The translations under genes were made by a program, and so were the position numbers. 55,898 nt of DNA from Saprospiraceae bacterium UBA6168 (lineage in GTDB: Bacteria; Bacteroidota; Bacteroidia; Chitinophagales; Saprospiraceae), in NCBI GenBank assembly GCA_002435785.1, contig DIUC01000075.1, positions 42,209-98,106 on the forward strand. Direction: 5' to 3'. The notes under the pieces were generated by a model. That model saw only the letters and a list, made by a program, of their open reading frames with translations, ran no database searches and was not told the DNA's origin. Positions 1-6,970 of this stretch are shown in pieces (position 1 is the stretch's first letter; each line of letters opens with the position of its first letter).

Positions 1-7
1 ACAAATC

Positions 8-102
8 TTGGAAAAGTACCGACTGCTCCGAGGATTTGTCGCGATATTTCTTGGAAAAGTCGCGACTTTTCGAGGATTTGTCGCGACATTTTTTGGAAAA
101 GT
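8..102. repeat. 43/42-bp direct repeat with SOS-like palindromes
   Basis: The motif TTGGAAAAGT occurs at 8-17, 51-60 and 93-102, and GAGGATTTGTCGCGA occurs at 30-44 and 72-86, so the unit recurs every 42-43 bp. Within it lie an 18-bp perfect palindrome at 54-71 (core AAAAGTCGCGACTTTT) and a 10-bp palindrome TGTCGCGACA at 79-88. The array may continue left of the window. It could be a repeat remnant or a set of operator-like sites upstream of pyrR; which one cannot be told from this sequence. Confidence 0.7.
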
Positions 103-195
103 GTACCCTGTTCGGGAGATTGAGGCACAGTTTTCCAAGCAAAAAAAAGAGAATCCTTGAGCATGTTCAACAAACTGCGTCAAACTAAAAATCCC

Positions 196-203
196 TACCT
201 TTG
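196..203 (+). promoter_or_regulatory. -7 promoter motif of pyrR (TACCTTTG)
   Basis: TACCTTTG matches the Bacteroidota -7 consensus TAnnTTTG. It ends only five bases before the pyrR ATG at 209, so the transcript would be leaderless or nearly so. No clear -33 TTTG/TTG lies at the usual 19-21 bp distance, which lowers confidence. Confidence 0.45.
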
Positions 204-208
204 CCGCC

Positions 209-766
209 ATGAGCAACGGACGAGTCATACTAACGAAAGAGCGGTTTGCGCTGACCATTGACCGCCTTTGCCATCAATTGATTGAAAACCACGACGACTT
301 TCAGAACACCTGCCTCATCGGGATACAGCAGGGCGGCGTACCGCTCGTCAACCGCATCCACCAGCGACTGCTCGAAATCACGGGCATTTCCAACATCGAA
401 AACGGCAAGCTCGACATCACCTTTTACCGGGACGACTTCCGCCACCGAAGCAAGCCCCTGCGGGCAAGCGTGACGGAAATGGACTTTTTGGTGGAGGGCA
501 AAAACGTGGTGCTCATGGACGACGTGCTCTACACGGGCCGCTCCGTGCAGGCCGCCATGTCTGCCCTCGGCGACTTCGGCAGACCGCACAAGGTCGAACT
601 GCTGACGCTCGTTGACCGCCGCTTCAACCGGGACCTGCCCATCAAGGCCGACTACACCGGCATCCGGGTGGACTCCCTTGACGAGGCTTATGTGCGGGTG
701 GAATGGAAGGAAGTGGAAGGGGATGACATTGTTTGGCTATTTCCAAATAAAGGATTGAAGGATTGA
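209..766 (+). CDS. pyrR: PyrR: pyrimidine operon regulator / uracil phosphoribosyltransferase
   Basis: A 185-residue type I phosphoribosyltransferase of normal PyrR length. The PRPP-binding loop VVLMDDVLYTGRSVQAAM is at about residues 100-117, and the N-terminal ILTKERFALTIDRLCHQL segment is typical of PyrR. In Firmicutes PyrR binds pyr mRNA and also makes UMP from uracil and PRPP; in Gram-negative relatives the enzyme activity is certain to be expected, RNA binding less so. It lies directly upstream of pyrB, which supports the pathway assignment. The stop codon (764-766) and the last residues (GLKD) are encoded by the left arm of a 35-bp inverted repeat, so the extreme C-terminus may be repeat-derived. 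The ATG at 209 follows a TACCTTTG motif. Confidence 0.93.
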   Translation: MSNGRVILTKERFALTIDRLCHQLIENHDDFQNTCLIGIQQGGVPLVNRIHQRLLEITGISNIENGKLDITFYRDDFRHRSKPLRASVTEMDFLVEGKNVVLMDDVLYTGRSVQAAMSALGDFGRPHKVELLTLVDRRFNRDLPIKADYTGIRVDSLDEAYVRVEWKEVEGDDIVWLFPNKGLKD

Positions 767-834
767 AGGCGTGAAGGATTGAATATGGTACAACGCCCCA
801 TTCAATCATTCACGCCTTCAATCCTTCAATCCTT
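750..834. repeat. 35-bp inverted repeat between pyrR and pyrB
   Basis: Arms at 750-784 and 800-834 are complementary at 34 of 35 positions, around a 15-nt loop (785-799). The arms are built from the word GGATTGAA repeated with small changes. The left arm contains the pyrR stop codon and the right arm ends 7 nt before the likely pyrB start at 842. As RNA it would form a very stable hairpin between the two genes. It has no U-tract, so it is not a classical terminator; attenuation, RNase III processing, or a repeat insertion are all possible. Confidence 0.9.
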
Positions 835-841
835 CAGAAAC

Positions 842-1768
842 ATGCAAGCACAACTCAGCACGAAGCATTTATTGGGTATAAAATACCTGACCGAAGACGA
901 CATCCAGCTCATCTTCGAGACGGCGGACGAATTTAAGGAGGTCATCAACCGCCCCATCAAGAAAGTGCCGTCGCTGCGGGACATCACGGTGGCCAACATG
1001 TTTTTTGAGAACAGCACCCGCACCCGCATTTCCTTTGAGTTGGCCGAAAAACGCCTCAGCGCCGATACCGTCAACTTCTCCGCCAGCGCCTCCTCCGTCA
1101 CCAAGGGCGAAACCCTGCTCGATACCGTGAACAACGTCCTCTCCATGAAGGTGGACATGATCGTGATGCGCCACCCAGCGCCGGGCGCTCCGCAATTCCT
1201 CGCCAGAAATATCTCCGCCAACATCATCAACGCCGGGGACGGCACCCACGAGCACCCCACGCAGGCCCTGCTCGATGCCTTTAGCATCCGGGAGCAATTG
1301 GGCGATTTGGCGGGCAAAAAAATCGCCATCTTCGGCGACATCACCCACTCACGGGTGGCCCTCAGCAATATCTTTTGTTTGCAAAAACTCGGCGCCGAGG
1401 TTAAGGTGTGCGGCCCACCAACGCTCATCCCCAAGCACCTGCCACAGCTCGGCGTCGGCGTGGAGCACGACGTTCGCAAGACCCTTGAATGGTGCGACGT
1501 GGCCAACGTGCTTCGCATCCAATTGGAGCGGCAGGACATCAAGTATTTCCCCTCCCTTCGGGAATACTCGCTCTACTTCGGCATCAATCGGGAACTGTTG
1601 GACAGCATCGGCAAGAAAATCATCATCATGCACCCCGGCCCCATCAACCGGGGCGTGGAGATTACCAGCGACGTGGCGGATTCGGAGCATTCCATCATCT
1701 TGCAGCAGGTGGAAAACGGGGTGGCTATCAGGATGGCGGTGCTGTATTTGTTGGCTGCGAGGAAGTAG
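842..1768 (+). CDS. pyrB: PyrB: aspartate carbamoyltransferase catalytic chain
   Basis: About 308 residues. It condenses carbamoyl phosphate with aspartate, the committed step of pyrimidine synthesis, in the cytoplasm. The carbamoyl-phosphate motif FFENSTRTRISFE is near residue 50-62, HPTQALLD near residue 140 and HPGPINRGVEI near residue 265, as in catalytic chains. The frame is open upstream to a TTG at 779 and an ATG at 785, but those codons lie inside the inverted repeat and add an unrelated N-terminus. The ATG at 842 gives MQAQLSTKHLLGIKYL, which is how Bacteroidota PyrB proteins usually begin. No pyrI regulatory chain is nearby. It is probably co-transcribed with pyrR through the hairpin. 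Confidence 0.95.
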   Translation: MQAQLSTKHLLGIKYLTEDDIQLIFETADEFKEVINRPIKKVPSLRDITVANMFFENSTRTRISFELAEKRLSADTVNFSASASSVTKGETLLDTVNNVLSMKVDMIVMRHPAPGAPQFLARNISANIINAGDGTHEHPTQALLDAFSIREQLGDLAGKKIAIFGDITHSRVALSNIFCLQKLGAEVKVCGPPTLIPKHLPQLGVGVEHDVRKTLEWCDVANVLRIQLERQDIKYFPSLREYSLYFGINRELLDSIGKKIIIMHPGPINRGVEITSDVADSEHSIILQQVENGVAIRMAVLYLLAARK

Positions 1769-1842
1769 CCCGGTAATTGGAGCGATTTGTTTCAAAAAAG
1801 CTTTAACTTGCTTGAAATTAAGCTTACAAAAACGGTCAATTC

Positions 1843-2088
1843 ATGGAAACTGATGTCTTAAAATCTCGATTCAGCAATGTGCAATTAGAATTGTTGCAAT
1901 TGTTCACAGAAGATGTCCCAGTCGAGGAACTACAACTGATAAAGGACATGCTTTCCGCCTATCGTTTTGAAAGGGCTACTGCTGCTGCCGACGAAGTCGC
2001 AAAGCAAAAAGGCTGGACAGCCGCAGACTTTGAAAGGCTCTTGAATACCCATGAGCGTACGCCTTACCCAACAAAGGAAAAAGACTGA
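1843..2088 (+). CDS. putative antitoxin of a PIN-domain toxin
   Basis: An 81-residue acidic protein, mostly predicted helix, with the segment PVEELQLIKDMLSAYRFERATAAADE in its centre (given here only in part: PVEELQLIKDMLSAY). It stops 20 bp before a gene that begins like a PIN-domain toxin, which is the usual antitoxin-then-toxin order in VapBC-like modules. Small proteins of this type precede PIN toxins in many Bacteroidota, so the antitoxin role is inferred mainly from position. It would bind and silence the ribonuclease and repress the operon. The reading frame is intact although its toxin partner is interrupted. Confidence 0.6.
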   Translation: METDVLKSRFSNVQLELLQLFTEDVPVEELQLIKDMLSAYRFERATAAADEVAKQKGWTAADFERLLNTHERTPYPTKEKD

Positions 2089-2108
2089 CTACCTAACGCT
2101 TCCCGGAA

Positions 2109-2525
2109 ATGAAAATAGTGCTGGATACAAACGTGTTATTGGTTTCAATATCTCTAGCTTCACTTCATTATTGGGTATGGAAAGCATTGGAGCGAGGACA
2201 TTTCACGCTTTGTGCGACATCGGAAATATTGAACGAATATGCTGAAATCATTGGAAGGCACATGGGAAAGTAAGCATTGGAATTGACCCTGCATGCACTT
2301 TCAAAGCATAGGTTTGTTGAATTTGTCAACAAGTATTATCAATGGAACCTTATCCACCAAGACCCGGACGACAATAAGTTCGTTGATTGTGCCATAGCTT
2401 GCAACGCAGATTATTTAGTCACTGAAGACCGCCATTTCAATGTTTTGAAAGAAGTCCAATTCCCCAAAGTTGCCGTTATTGGCATCGCTGAATTTCAACT
2501 ATTACTGTTGGGGAAAATGGGTTGA
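2109..2525 (+). pseudogene. PIN-domain toxin interrupted by an in-frame TAA
   Basis: Read from the ATG at 2109 the frame begins MKIVLDTNVLLVSI, the first acidic motif of PIN-domain ribonucleases, and continues through SEILNEYAEIIGRHMGK. A TAA at 2271-2273 stops it after 54 residues. The same frame then continues to 2525 with DPDDNKFVDCAIACNADYLV and TEDRHFNVLKEV, the second half of a PIN domain with its conserved D-D-N and D residues. No frameshift is needed; a single stop codon splits an otherwise full-length (about 138-residue) protein. Either the toxin is inactivated by a nonsense change, or this is a sequencing error or a read-through stop. Confidence 0.8.
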
Positions 2526-2535
2526 TTCTTTTCTT

Positions 2536-2562
2536 CATCATGCACCTCGGCCCATCAACCGG
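2536..2562 (+). repeat. fragment duplicated from pyrB
   Basis: This 27-nt stretch matches pyrB 1624-1651 (coding for the HPGPINR motif) at all but one base plus a one-base gap. It lies just after the interrupted PIN toxin. It looks like a leftover copy of the pyrB 3' part, suggesting that the toxin-antitoxin segment between the copies arrived by insertion with duplication or by recombination. Confidence 0.55.
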
Positions 2563-2662
2563 AGAAGTAGCTCTTTCAGTAAAATTGGTGAAATGAACGT
2601 TTGGGGTCTTTATCAGTTTTAGCCTTAGCAACTAAACGTTCGCAACAGACTATTTCAAGGAT

Positions 2663-3757
2663 ATGCTTTCCACCTATTTCGTAATGTCCGCTTTGTTGGT
2701 TTTGTCAACATTGATTCCCTTCGTAAACAACCCCCACTGGTTTTTCAGGGGCTTCGACTATGGGAAAGTTCAATTTTTTGTGTCGCAGGTGGTCTTGTTT
2801 ATGGCCGGCTGCTTCCTGTTGGATTTCACGACGCCTGTCTGGGTGATGCAAGGAATGTTGTTGTCCTGCATAATTTACAACGGGTTCATCCTCATAAAAT
2901 TCACGCCTTTTTACAAAATCTACTTACCCAGCACGGAAGCACGGCTTTCTGGTTACATGTCCATTTTGTCGGCAAACGTTTACCAGTTCAACCGGGACCA
3001 TCACCGCTTTTTGGAACTGGTGAAAATATCCAATCCTGATATTGTCGTCACCATGGAATCCAATGGGGAATGGGAAAAATCATTGTCGGCGCTGGAGGCG
3101 GACTATCCCAACCATTGCAAGGTGGCATTGGAGAATACCTATGGAATGCACATGTATTCCCGGCTGAAGATGCACCATTGCAAGGTGCATTACTTCGTGG
3201 CGGAAGATATCCCGAGCATTGAAATGGAACTGGAAACGGCAGATGGCTACCGGTTTACCGTTTTTGTGGTACACCCGCCCCCGCCCAGTCCCACAGAGGA
3301 AGAAACTTCCAAAGAACGGGATGGGGAACTGCTGTCGGTGGCAAAAAAGATTCGGAAGGACCAAAAAACGACCCTTGTTGTCGGAGACTTTAACAATGTA
3401 GCTTGGGCAAGGTCTTCCGTTTTGTTCCGAAAAACAGCGAAACTGGTGGACCCCCGTGTTGGTCGTGGGCTCATTTCCACCTTTGACGCAAGATCGTGGA
3501 TTCTACGTTTTCCGATAGACCAGATGTACCATTCGCCGAATGTTTTTGTGCAGGAACTGAAAGTCCTTGACGATTTCGGTTCAGACCATTTGCCACTTTT
3601 TTGCCAATTCTATATTGACGAACAGAATGAGGTCCAGCACGAATTGATTGAGCACCTGGAAGGAGACGACATGCAAGAGGTGAATCAAATGATAGCAGAA
3701 GGAAAGGCAGCGCAAAGTGAAAACAGGGGAGCCGAGCGGACGGATAATGGCGATTAA
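2663..3757 (+). CDS. membrane-anchored endonuclease/exonuclease/phosphatase (EEP) family protein
   Basis: 364 residues. Two or three hydrophobic segments occupy residues 1-85, followed by an EEP fold: PDIVVTMESNGEW (metal-binding Glu) near residue 130, VVGDFNNVAWARSS near residue 245, and GSDHLPLFCQF near residue 310, the terminal Asp-His catalytic pair. The topology resembles YafD-type proteins, with N-terminal helices in the inner membrane and a catalytic domain that may cleave phosphodiesters in nucleic acids, phosphoinositide-like or sphingolipid substrates; the substrate cannot be read from sequence. The C-terminal 45 residues are acidic and low in complexity. A short AAGG precedes the ATG. 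The stop overlaps the stop of the convergent glycosyltransferase gene by 4 bp. Confidence 0.8.
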   Translation: MLSTYFVMSALLVLSTLIPFVNNPHWFFRGFDYGKVQFFVSQVVLFMAGCFLLDFTTPVWVMQGMLLSCIIYNGFILIKFTPFYKIYLPSTEARLSGYMSILSANVYQFNRDHHRFLELVKISNPDIVVTMESNGEWEKSLSALEADYPNHCKVALENTYGMHMYSRLKMHHCKVHYFVAEDIPSIEMELETADGYRFTVFVVHPPPPSPTEEETSKERDGELLSVAKKIRKDQKTTLVVGDFNNVAWARSSVLFRKTAKLVDPRVGRGLISTFDARSWILRFPIDQMYHSPNVFVQELKVLDDFGSDHLPLFCQFYIDEQNEVQHELIEHLEGDDMQEVNQMIAEGKAAQSENRGAERTDNGD

Positions 3758-4989
3758 AATTTGCGCAGCGCAAGTAGCAAGCCCTTTGCCGAATTATCTT
3801 TTGGGTGGATGCCCATTTTTTCTGCCAGCCAGTTGGCGGCTACGGAGACCTCCACATCCGGACAGTAGTTTTCCCTCGCAAAATGCACGTACTTCATCAC
3901 CAAAAACGCATCGAACCAACGCCAGAATCGCTTCTGGAACGCCTCGGCATTGCTCGTGTTCAATTGGATTTCGGCGAGCTTTTTCTCAAAACCATTCAAG
4001 TGTAAAAAGCGGCTAATGCTTTCTGGCAAACGTGCGTACAGCGCTTCCAGGTCCTCCTGTTCGTGCATTCCCTCCAATTCTTGGCTCAAAAACACCTGTA
4101 AATTCTCGAAGCTACGAGGCGAGTAGGTCAGGTATTGCCCCCCGTTTTTCAGCAATTCGCCGACTGCCCGGCCCGTGCCAAACGGCACCCGGTGCGATGG
4201 GCGAGGGGAGGGAATGACCTTCGTCGCCGTTATTTCGGAGAAGCCGCCCAGTGGGATGAACTTGTGCAAAAAGTAGAAATCCTCGCCCGCCTGCCGACGG
4301 TTCATGCCGCCCTGTTGCTGGTAGGCATCGCAACGCACGGCCATGCTGCTCCCGATGGTTTGCCAAGCGTGGGGAATGCCTGCCCAACGTTGCGCCAGCA
4401 CATAGTAGCGCAGGTGCAGTTCATACAAAGTAATGGCATGGTAAACCTCATCCGAAAAGTCGGGGCCGGAAAGCGGATGCTCGAACCGGATGCCACAAGC
4501 TTGTGCCTTCGGGTTTTCGGTGAAATGGATGTGGATGGCCTGCAAATAGTTGCGCTCGCAGCGGCTGTCCGCATCGAAGCAGGCGATGACGCCTTGCTGG
4601 TTGCCCGCTTTTGCGAAGCGGTAACAAGCTTCGTCCATCCCAATCTTGCGGGCGAGGCCAACTCCGGCGTGTTTCTTCGGCAAGTTGTCAAGGTGCAGGA
4701 TGTGGAAGCGCAGCCAGCCTTGGTTGTTCGCCAATGCCCAGCGCTCGGCCTGTTCGGCAGTCGTGCGGTTTTTCTCTCGGACGGCGAAGGGTGCGTCCTC
4801 GCTTTCGTTCACAACTACGATGACCTCCACGTCGCATTTGGGTCGCTCGCATTTGCGCAGGGACATGAGGCTGAGGAGCAGAAAGTCCTCGTCGTGGCAG
4901 GGGATGACCACCACAATACCCAGCAGTGGCGAGGGTTTCGCATCAAGGAAGGGTGGGTAGAGGCCACGTTCGGTGAGGTATGAAGTCAT
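3754..4989 (-). CDS. glycosyltransferase family 2 protein
   Basis: 411 residues from the ATG at 4989; an upstream in-frame ATG at 5040 would add 17 unrelated residues. The GT-A fold starts with VVVIPCHDEDFLLLSLMSL, followed by VEVIVVVNESED and the acidic metal/nucleotide-sugar motif ACFDADSRCE near residue 155. A downstream QAGEDFYFLHKF corresponds to the GT2 acceptor-site ED motif. It has no obvious membrane helix, so it is probably cytosolic or peripheral. The donor and acceptor cannot be predicted; it could act in cell-surface glycan or glycolipid synthesis, consistent with the flippase and ugd genes further along. It converges on the EEP gene with a 4-bp overlap. Confidence 0.8.
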   Translation of the reverse strand: MTSYLTERGLYPPFLDAKPSPLLGIVVVIPCHDEDFLLLSLMSLRKCERPKCDVEVIVVVNESEDAPFAVREKNRTTAEQAERWALANNQGWLRFHILHLDNLPKKHAGVGLARKIGMDEACYRFAKAGNQQGVIACFDADSRCERNYLQAIHIHFTENPKAQACGIRFEHPLSGPDFSDEVYHAITLYELHLRYYVLAQRWAGIPHAWQTIGSSMAVRCDAYQQQGGMNRRQAGEDFYFLHKFIPLGGFSEITATKVIPSPRPSHRVPFGTGRAVGELLKNGGQYLTYSPRSFENLQVFLSQELEGMHEQEDLEALYARLPESISRFLHLNGFEKKLAEIQLNTSNAEAFQKRFWRWFDAFLVMKYVHFARENYCPDVEVSVAANWLAEKMGIHPKDNSAKGLLLALRKF

Positions 4990-5094
4990 GGGGCGAAGAT
5001 AGCGATGTTCGGCAGTTGGTTGAGCACTGGGTGGGCGCAACGATTGGGTTGGGCAATGCCGGATTCAGTGATGAAACTGCCTCACCCTGACAAC

Positions 5095-5814
5095 CTATTC
5101 CACCGTCGCAAAGAATGACCAATGTTTGTCAAATGATTTTTTCCCTGCTTCCAGCGCCTGCTGAGTGGCAACGGGGTCCCAGTTTTGTGGGTCGTTGATG
5201 AGTTGCTGCATGAAAGCCTCGTAAGCACTTCGGTTGTCTTCCGGTGTATCAAAGACATACACCATCGTGGCAAAATCTGTTTGGGTCAAATCCAATTCAC
5301 CGCAAACACCATTTTGAGGGATGGGCATATAACCAAGATTGGTTGGGTTGTTGGGGTTGGAGCCAAATGGCTGGTTCAATTGGAACATGAAATGTCCTTT
5401 GTCTTTGAACCGGACGCCAAAATTCAGGGTAAAAATATCGTCAGGGCAACCAAACTCAAAGGCAACTTCTGCTGGGTAGTCCGCATTTGGGCGCTTGAGG
5501 GTGGAGTCTGGGATGTAATCAATCCGCTCATGCAACAAGTTAGAGTCACCATCGAAGAAGTGCAGGGGGGTGAAAGTCAGCAGAAAAATTGCATTTTCTA
5601 CGTTGATGGATTTGCCAGTAGTCACATCGGTCAACATCTTGTCAGGAATGGTGAGCGAAAACCAGATGGTTTCCCCCACTTGGTATTTCACCTGTGGGTT
5701 AACTACGGTGAGGTCCGCTTGGAAAGCGTAAAATTTAATTTTATGGCCATCATCGTCCTTATTGCAGCCAGCAATGAATAGTAGGGAAAGAATAATGTAA
5801 AATGCGTATTTCAT
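5095..5814 (-). CDS. hypothetical lipoprotein
   Basis: 239 residues with a lipoprotein signal peptide; the lipobox LFIAGC puts the acylated Cys at residue 17, followed by an acidic NKDDDG stretch of the kind linked to surface export of lipoproteins in Bacteroidota. The rest is a predicted beta-rich domain with no motif I recognise. A minus-strand TAACTTTG (5863-5856) about 40 bp upstream is a plausible -7 element. Function unknown. Confidence 0.75.
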   Translation of the reverse strand: MKYAFYIILSLLFIAGCNKDDDGHKIKFYAFQADLTVVNPQVKYQVGETIWFSLTIPDKMLTDVTTGKSINVENAIFLLTFTPLHFFDGDSNLLHERIDYIPDSTLKRPNADYPAEVAFEFGCPDDIFTLNFGVRFKDKGHFMFQLNQPFGSNPNNPTNLGYMPIPQNGVCGELDLTQTDFATMVYVFDTPEDNRSAYEAFMQQLINDPQNWDPVATQQALEAGKKSFDKHWSFFATVE

Positions 5815-5855
5815 GCTTTTGTAATTGTAGATTTAAACTGCTTGTCAAAGTATGT

Positions 5856-5863
5856 CAAAGTTA
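5856..5863 (-). promoter_or_regulatory. -7 motif upstream of the lipoprotein gene (TAACTTTG)
   Basis: TAACTTTG on the minus strand fits TAnnTTTG and would give a leader of roughly 35 nt for the lipoprotein gene starting at 5814. No well-spaced -33 element was found. Confidence 0.35.
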
Positions 5864-5973
5864 GGGAATAACGCCAAGTTTCCATGTTTCAACATTGTCT
5901 TTGTGATTTGGTCAGGCTTTCCAATCGAAAATGATTTCCCGCTTTTTGTCTTTATTTGCCCAAAAATTCACCT

Positions 5974-6540
5974 ATGCGACTTGTATTTGCCTCGTTGTTT
6001 CTATTGCTATATGCTGCATATTCCTCCGCCCAATCCTCCCGCTCCCTCGGCTTCCACCTCGGTATCCCCATCATCAACGAGACGCTGAAGGAGGGGCGCA
6101 AATACAAGCCCTACCAACTCCTGTTCTACTACAACTTCACCAACCTGCTGAAAGGAAAAAAGAACGACCTGTTCATCTACCTCGAACCCCAATTGGTCTG
6201 GGTGCATTTCTCGCCAAAGGACAAAACGGAATGGGAATTCGGCTCGAACCTGGGGCTGGAATACCGCTGGAATGTGTCCGGCCAGACGGCCATTACCGCC
6301 GCCATTGGCTCTGGGCCGCACTACATCACGGTGGAGACGAAACAGCAGCGCCGGGGCTTTATTTTCTCCGACAACTTCACCGCCGGGCTGCACCAAAAGC
6401 TCGGCAAAAGCGGCGTAAACTTGGACTTGAAAATGCGCTTTCGCCACATCTCCAACGCCAATTTGGCGAAGCCCAATATCGGGATTGATTCGTGGTTTGT
6501 GATTGCGGGCATTACTAAAGAATTGAAAATGAAAAATTGA
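5974..6540 (+). CDS. PagL-like acyloxyacyl hydrolase (lipid A 3-O-deacylase family)
   Basis: 188 residues from the ATG at 5974 (a TTG at 5956 is less likely); signal peptide ending near AYSSAQ. The body alternates like an outer-membrane beta-barrel. The motif FRHISNANLAKPNIGID carries the His and Ser of the PagL catalytic triad in the family spacing; the position 14 residues after the His, Glu in Pseudomonas PagL, is Asp here. PagL removes the 3-O-linked acyl chain of lipid A in the outer membrane. The last codons (KELKMKN and stop) lie in the left arm of an inverted repeat, so the true C-terminus may have been replaced by repeat sequence. Confidence 0.75.
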   Translation: MRLVFASLFLLLYAAYSSAQSSRSLGFHLGIPIINETLKEGRKYKPYQLLFYYNFTNLLKGKKNDLFIYLEPQLVWVHFSPKDKTEWEFGSNLGLEYRWNVSGQTAITAAIGSGPHYITVETKQQRRGFIFSDNFTAGLHQKLGKSGVNLDLKMRFRHISNANLAKPNIGIDSWFVIAGITKELKMKN

Positions 6541-6564
6541 GAATTGAAAATTAGGGGCAAGCAA

Positions 6565-6572
6565 TACCTTTG
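6565..6572 (+). promoter_or_regulatory. -7 motif of the four-helix-bundle gene (TACCTTTG)
   Basis: TACCTTTG ends four bases before the ATG at 6577, and a TTG at 6544-6546, inside the left repeat arm, is 18 bp upstream as a possible -33 element. The transcript would be essentially leaderless. The repeat arm would therefore carry part of the promoter. Confidence 0.5.
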
Positions 6573-6576
6573 AAAC

Positions 6577-6924
6577 ATGAAAGAAAACATCATCAAAGAG
6601 AAAACTTTTGCCTTTGGGATAAGGATAGTCAAACTATGCAAATACTTGGAGGAAACAAAAAGGGAATTTGTGCTTACAAGTCAATTAAAACGGAGTGGTA
6701 CTGCACCGGGAGCAATGGTGCGGGAGGCCGAACATGCCGAAAGCAAAAAAGACTTTACTCATAAAATGTCTATTGCATTGAAGGAAGCAAATGAGTCAAA
6801 CTATTGGATTCAAATGCTGAAAGCTGGAGAGTACATCTTACAAAAGGAATTTAATTCCATCAACACAGATTGCGAGGAAATTATAAAAATCCTCGCTGCA
6901 ATCGTAAAATCCTCAAAATCCTAA
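6577..6924 (+). CDS. four helix bundle protein (23S rRNA intervening-sequence family)
   Basis: 115 residues, all helical in appearance. It starts MKENIIKEKTFAFGIRIVKL, then LTSQLKRSGTAPGAMVREAE, then KMSIALKEANESNYWIQML, the three signatures of the TIGR02436 family. Relatives are encoded in intervening sequences of 23S rRNA and include Avd, the accessory protein of diversity-generating retroelements; they form pentamers that bind nucleic acid. No reverse transcriptase or rRNA gene is nearby, so this is an orphan copy. It is framed by inverted repeats and has its own promoter motif, which suggests an independent unit. Molecular function unknown. Confidence 0.88.
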   Translation: MKENIIKEKTFAFGIRIVKLCKYLEETKREFVLTSQLKRSGTAPGAMVREAEHAESKKDFTHKMSIALKEANESNYWIQMLKAGEYILQKEFNSINTDCEEIIKILAAIVKSSKS

Positions 6925-6970
6925 ATCATGCGTCGCTCCCAATTTTCAATTCTCCATTTTCAATTTTCAA

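Noticed and set aside
8..102. CRISPR array at the window start
   Set aside because: The copies are close to directly tandem, the intervals are partly the same sequence and no cas gene is present.
750..834. PyrR-dependent attenuator of the Bacillus type
   Set aside because: The known PyrR-binding hairpin motif and a following terminator with a U-run are not seen; the repeat is long and palindromic instead.
779..841. Upstream starts for pyrB at TTG 779 or ATG 785
   Set aside because: They lie inside the 35-bp inverted repeat and add a segment with no similarity to PyrB; the ATG at 842 gives the usual N-terminus.
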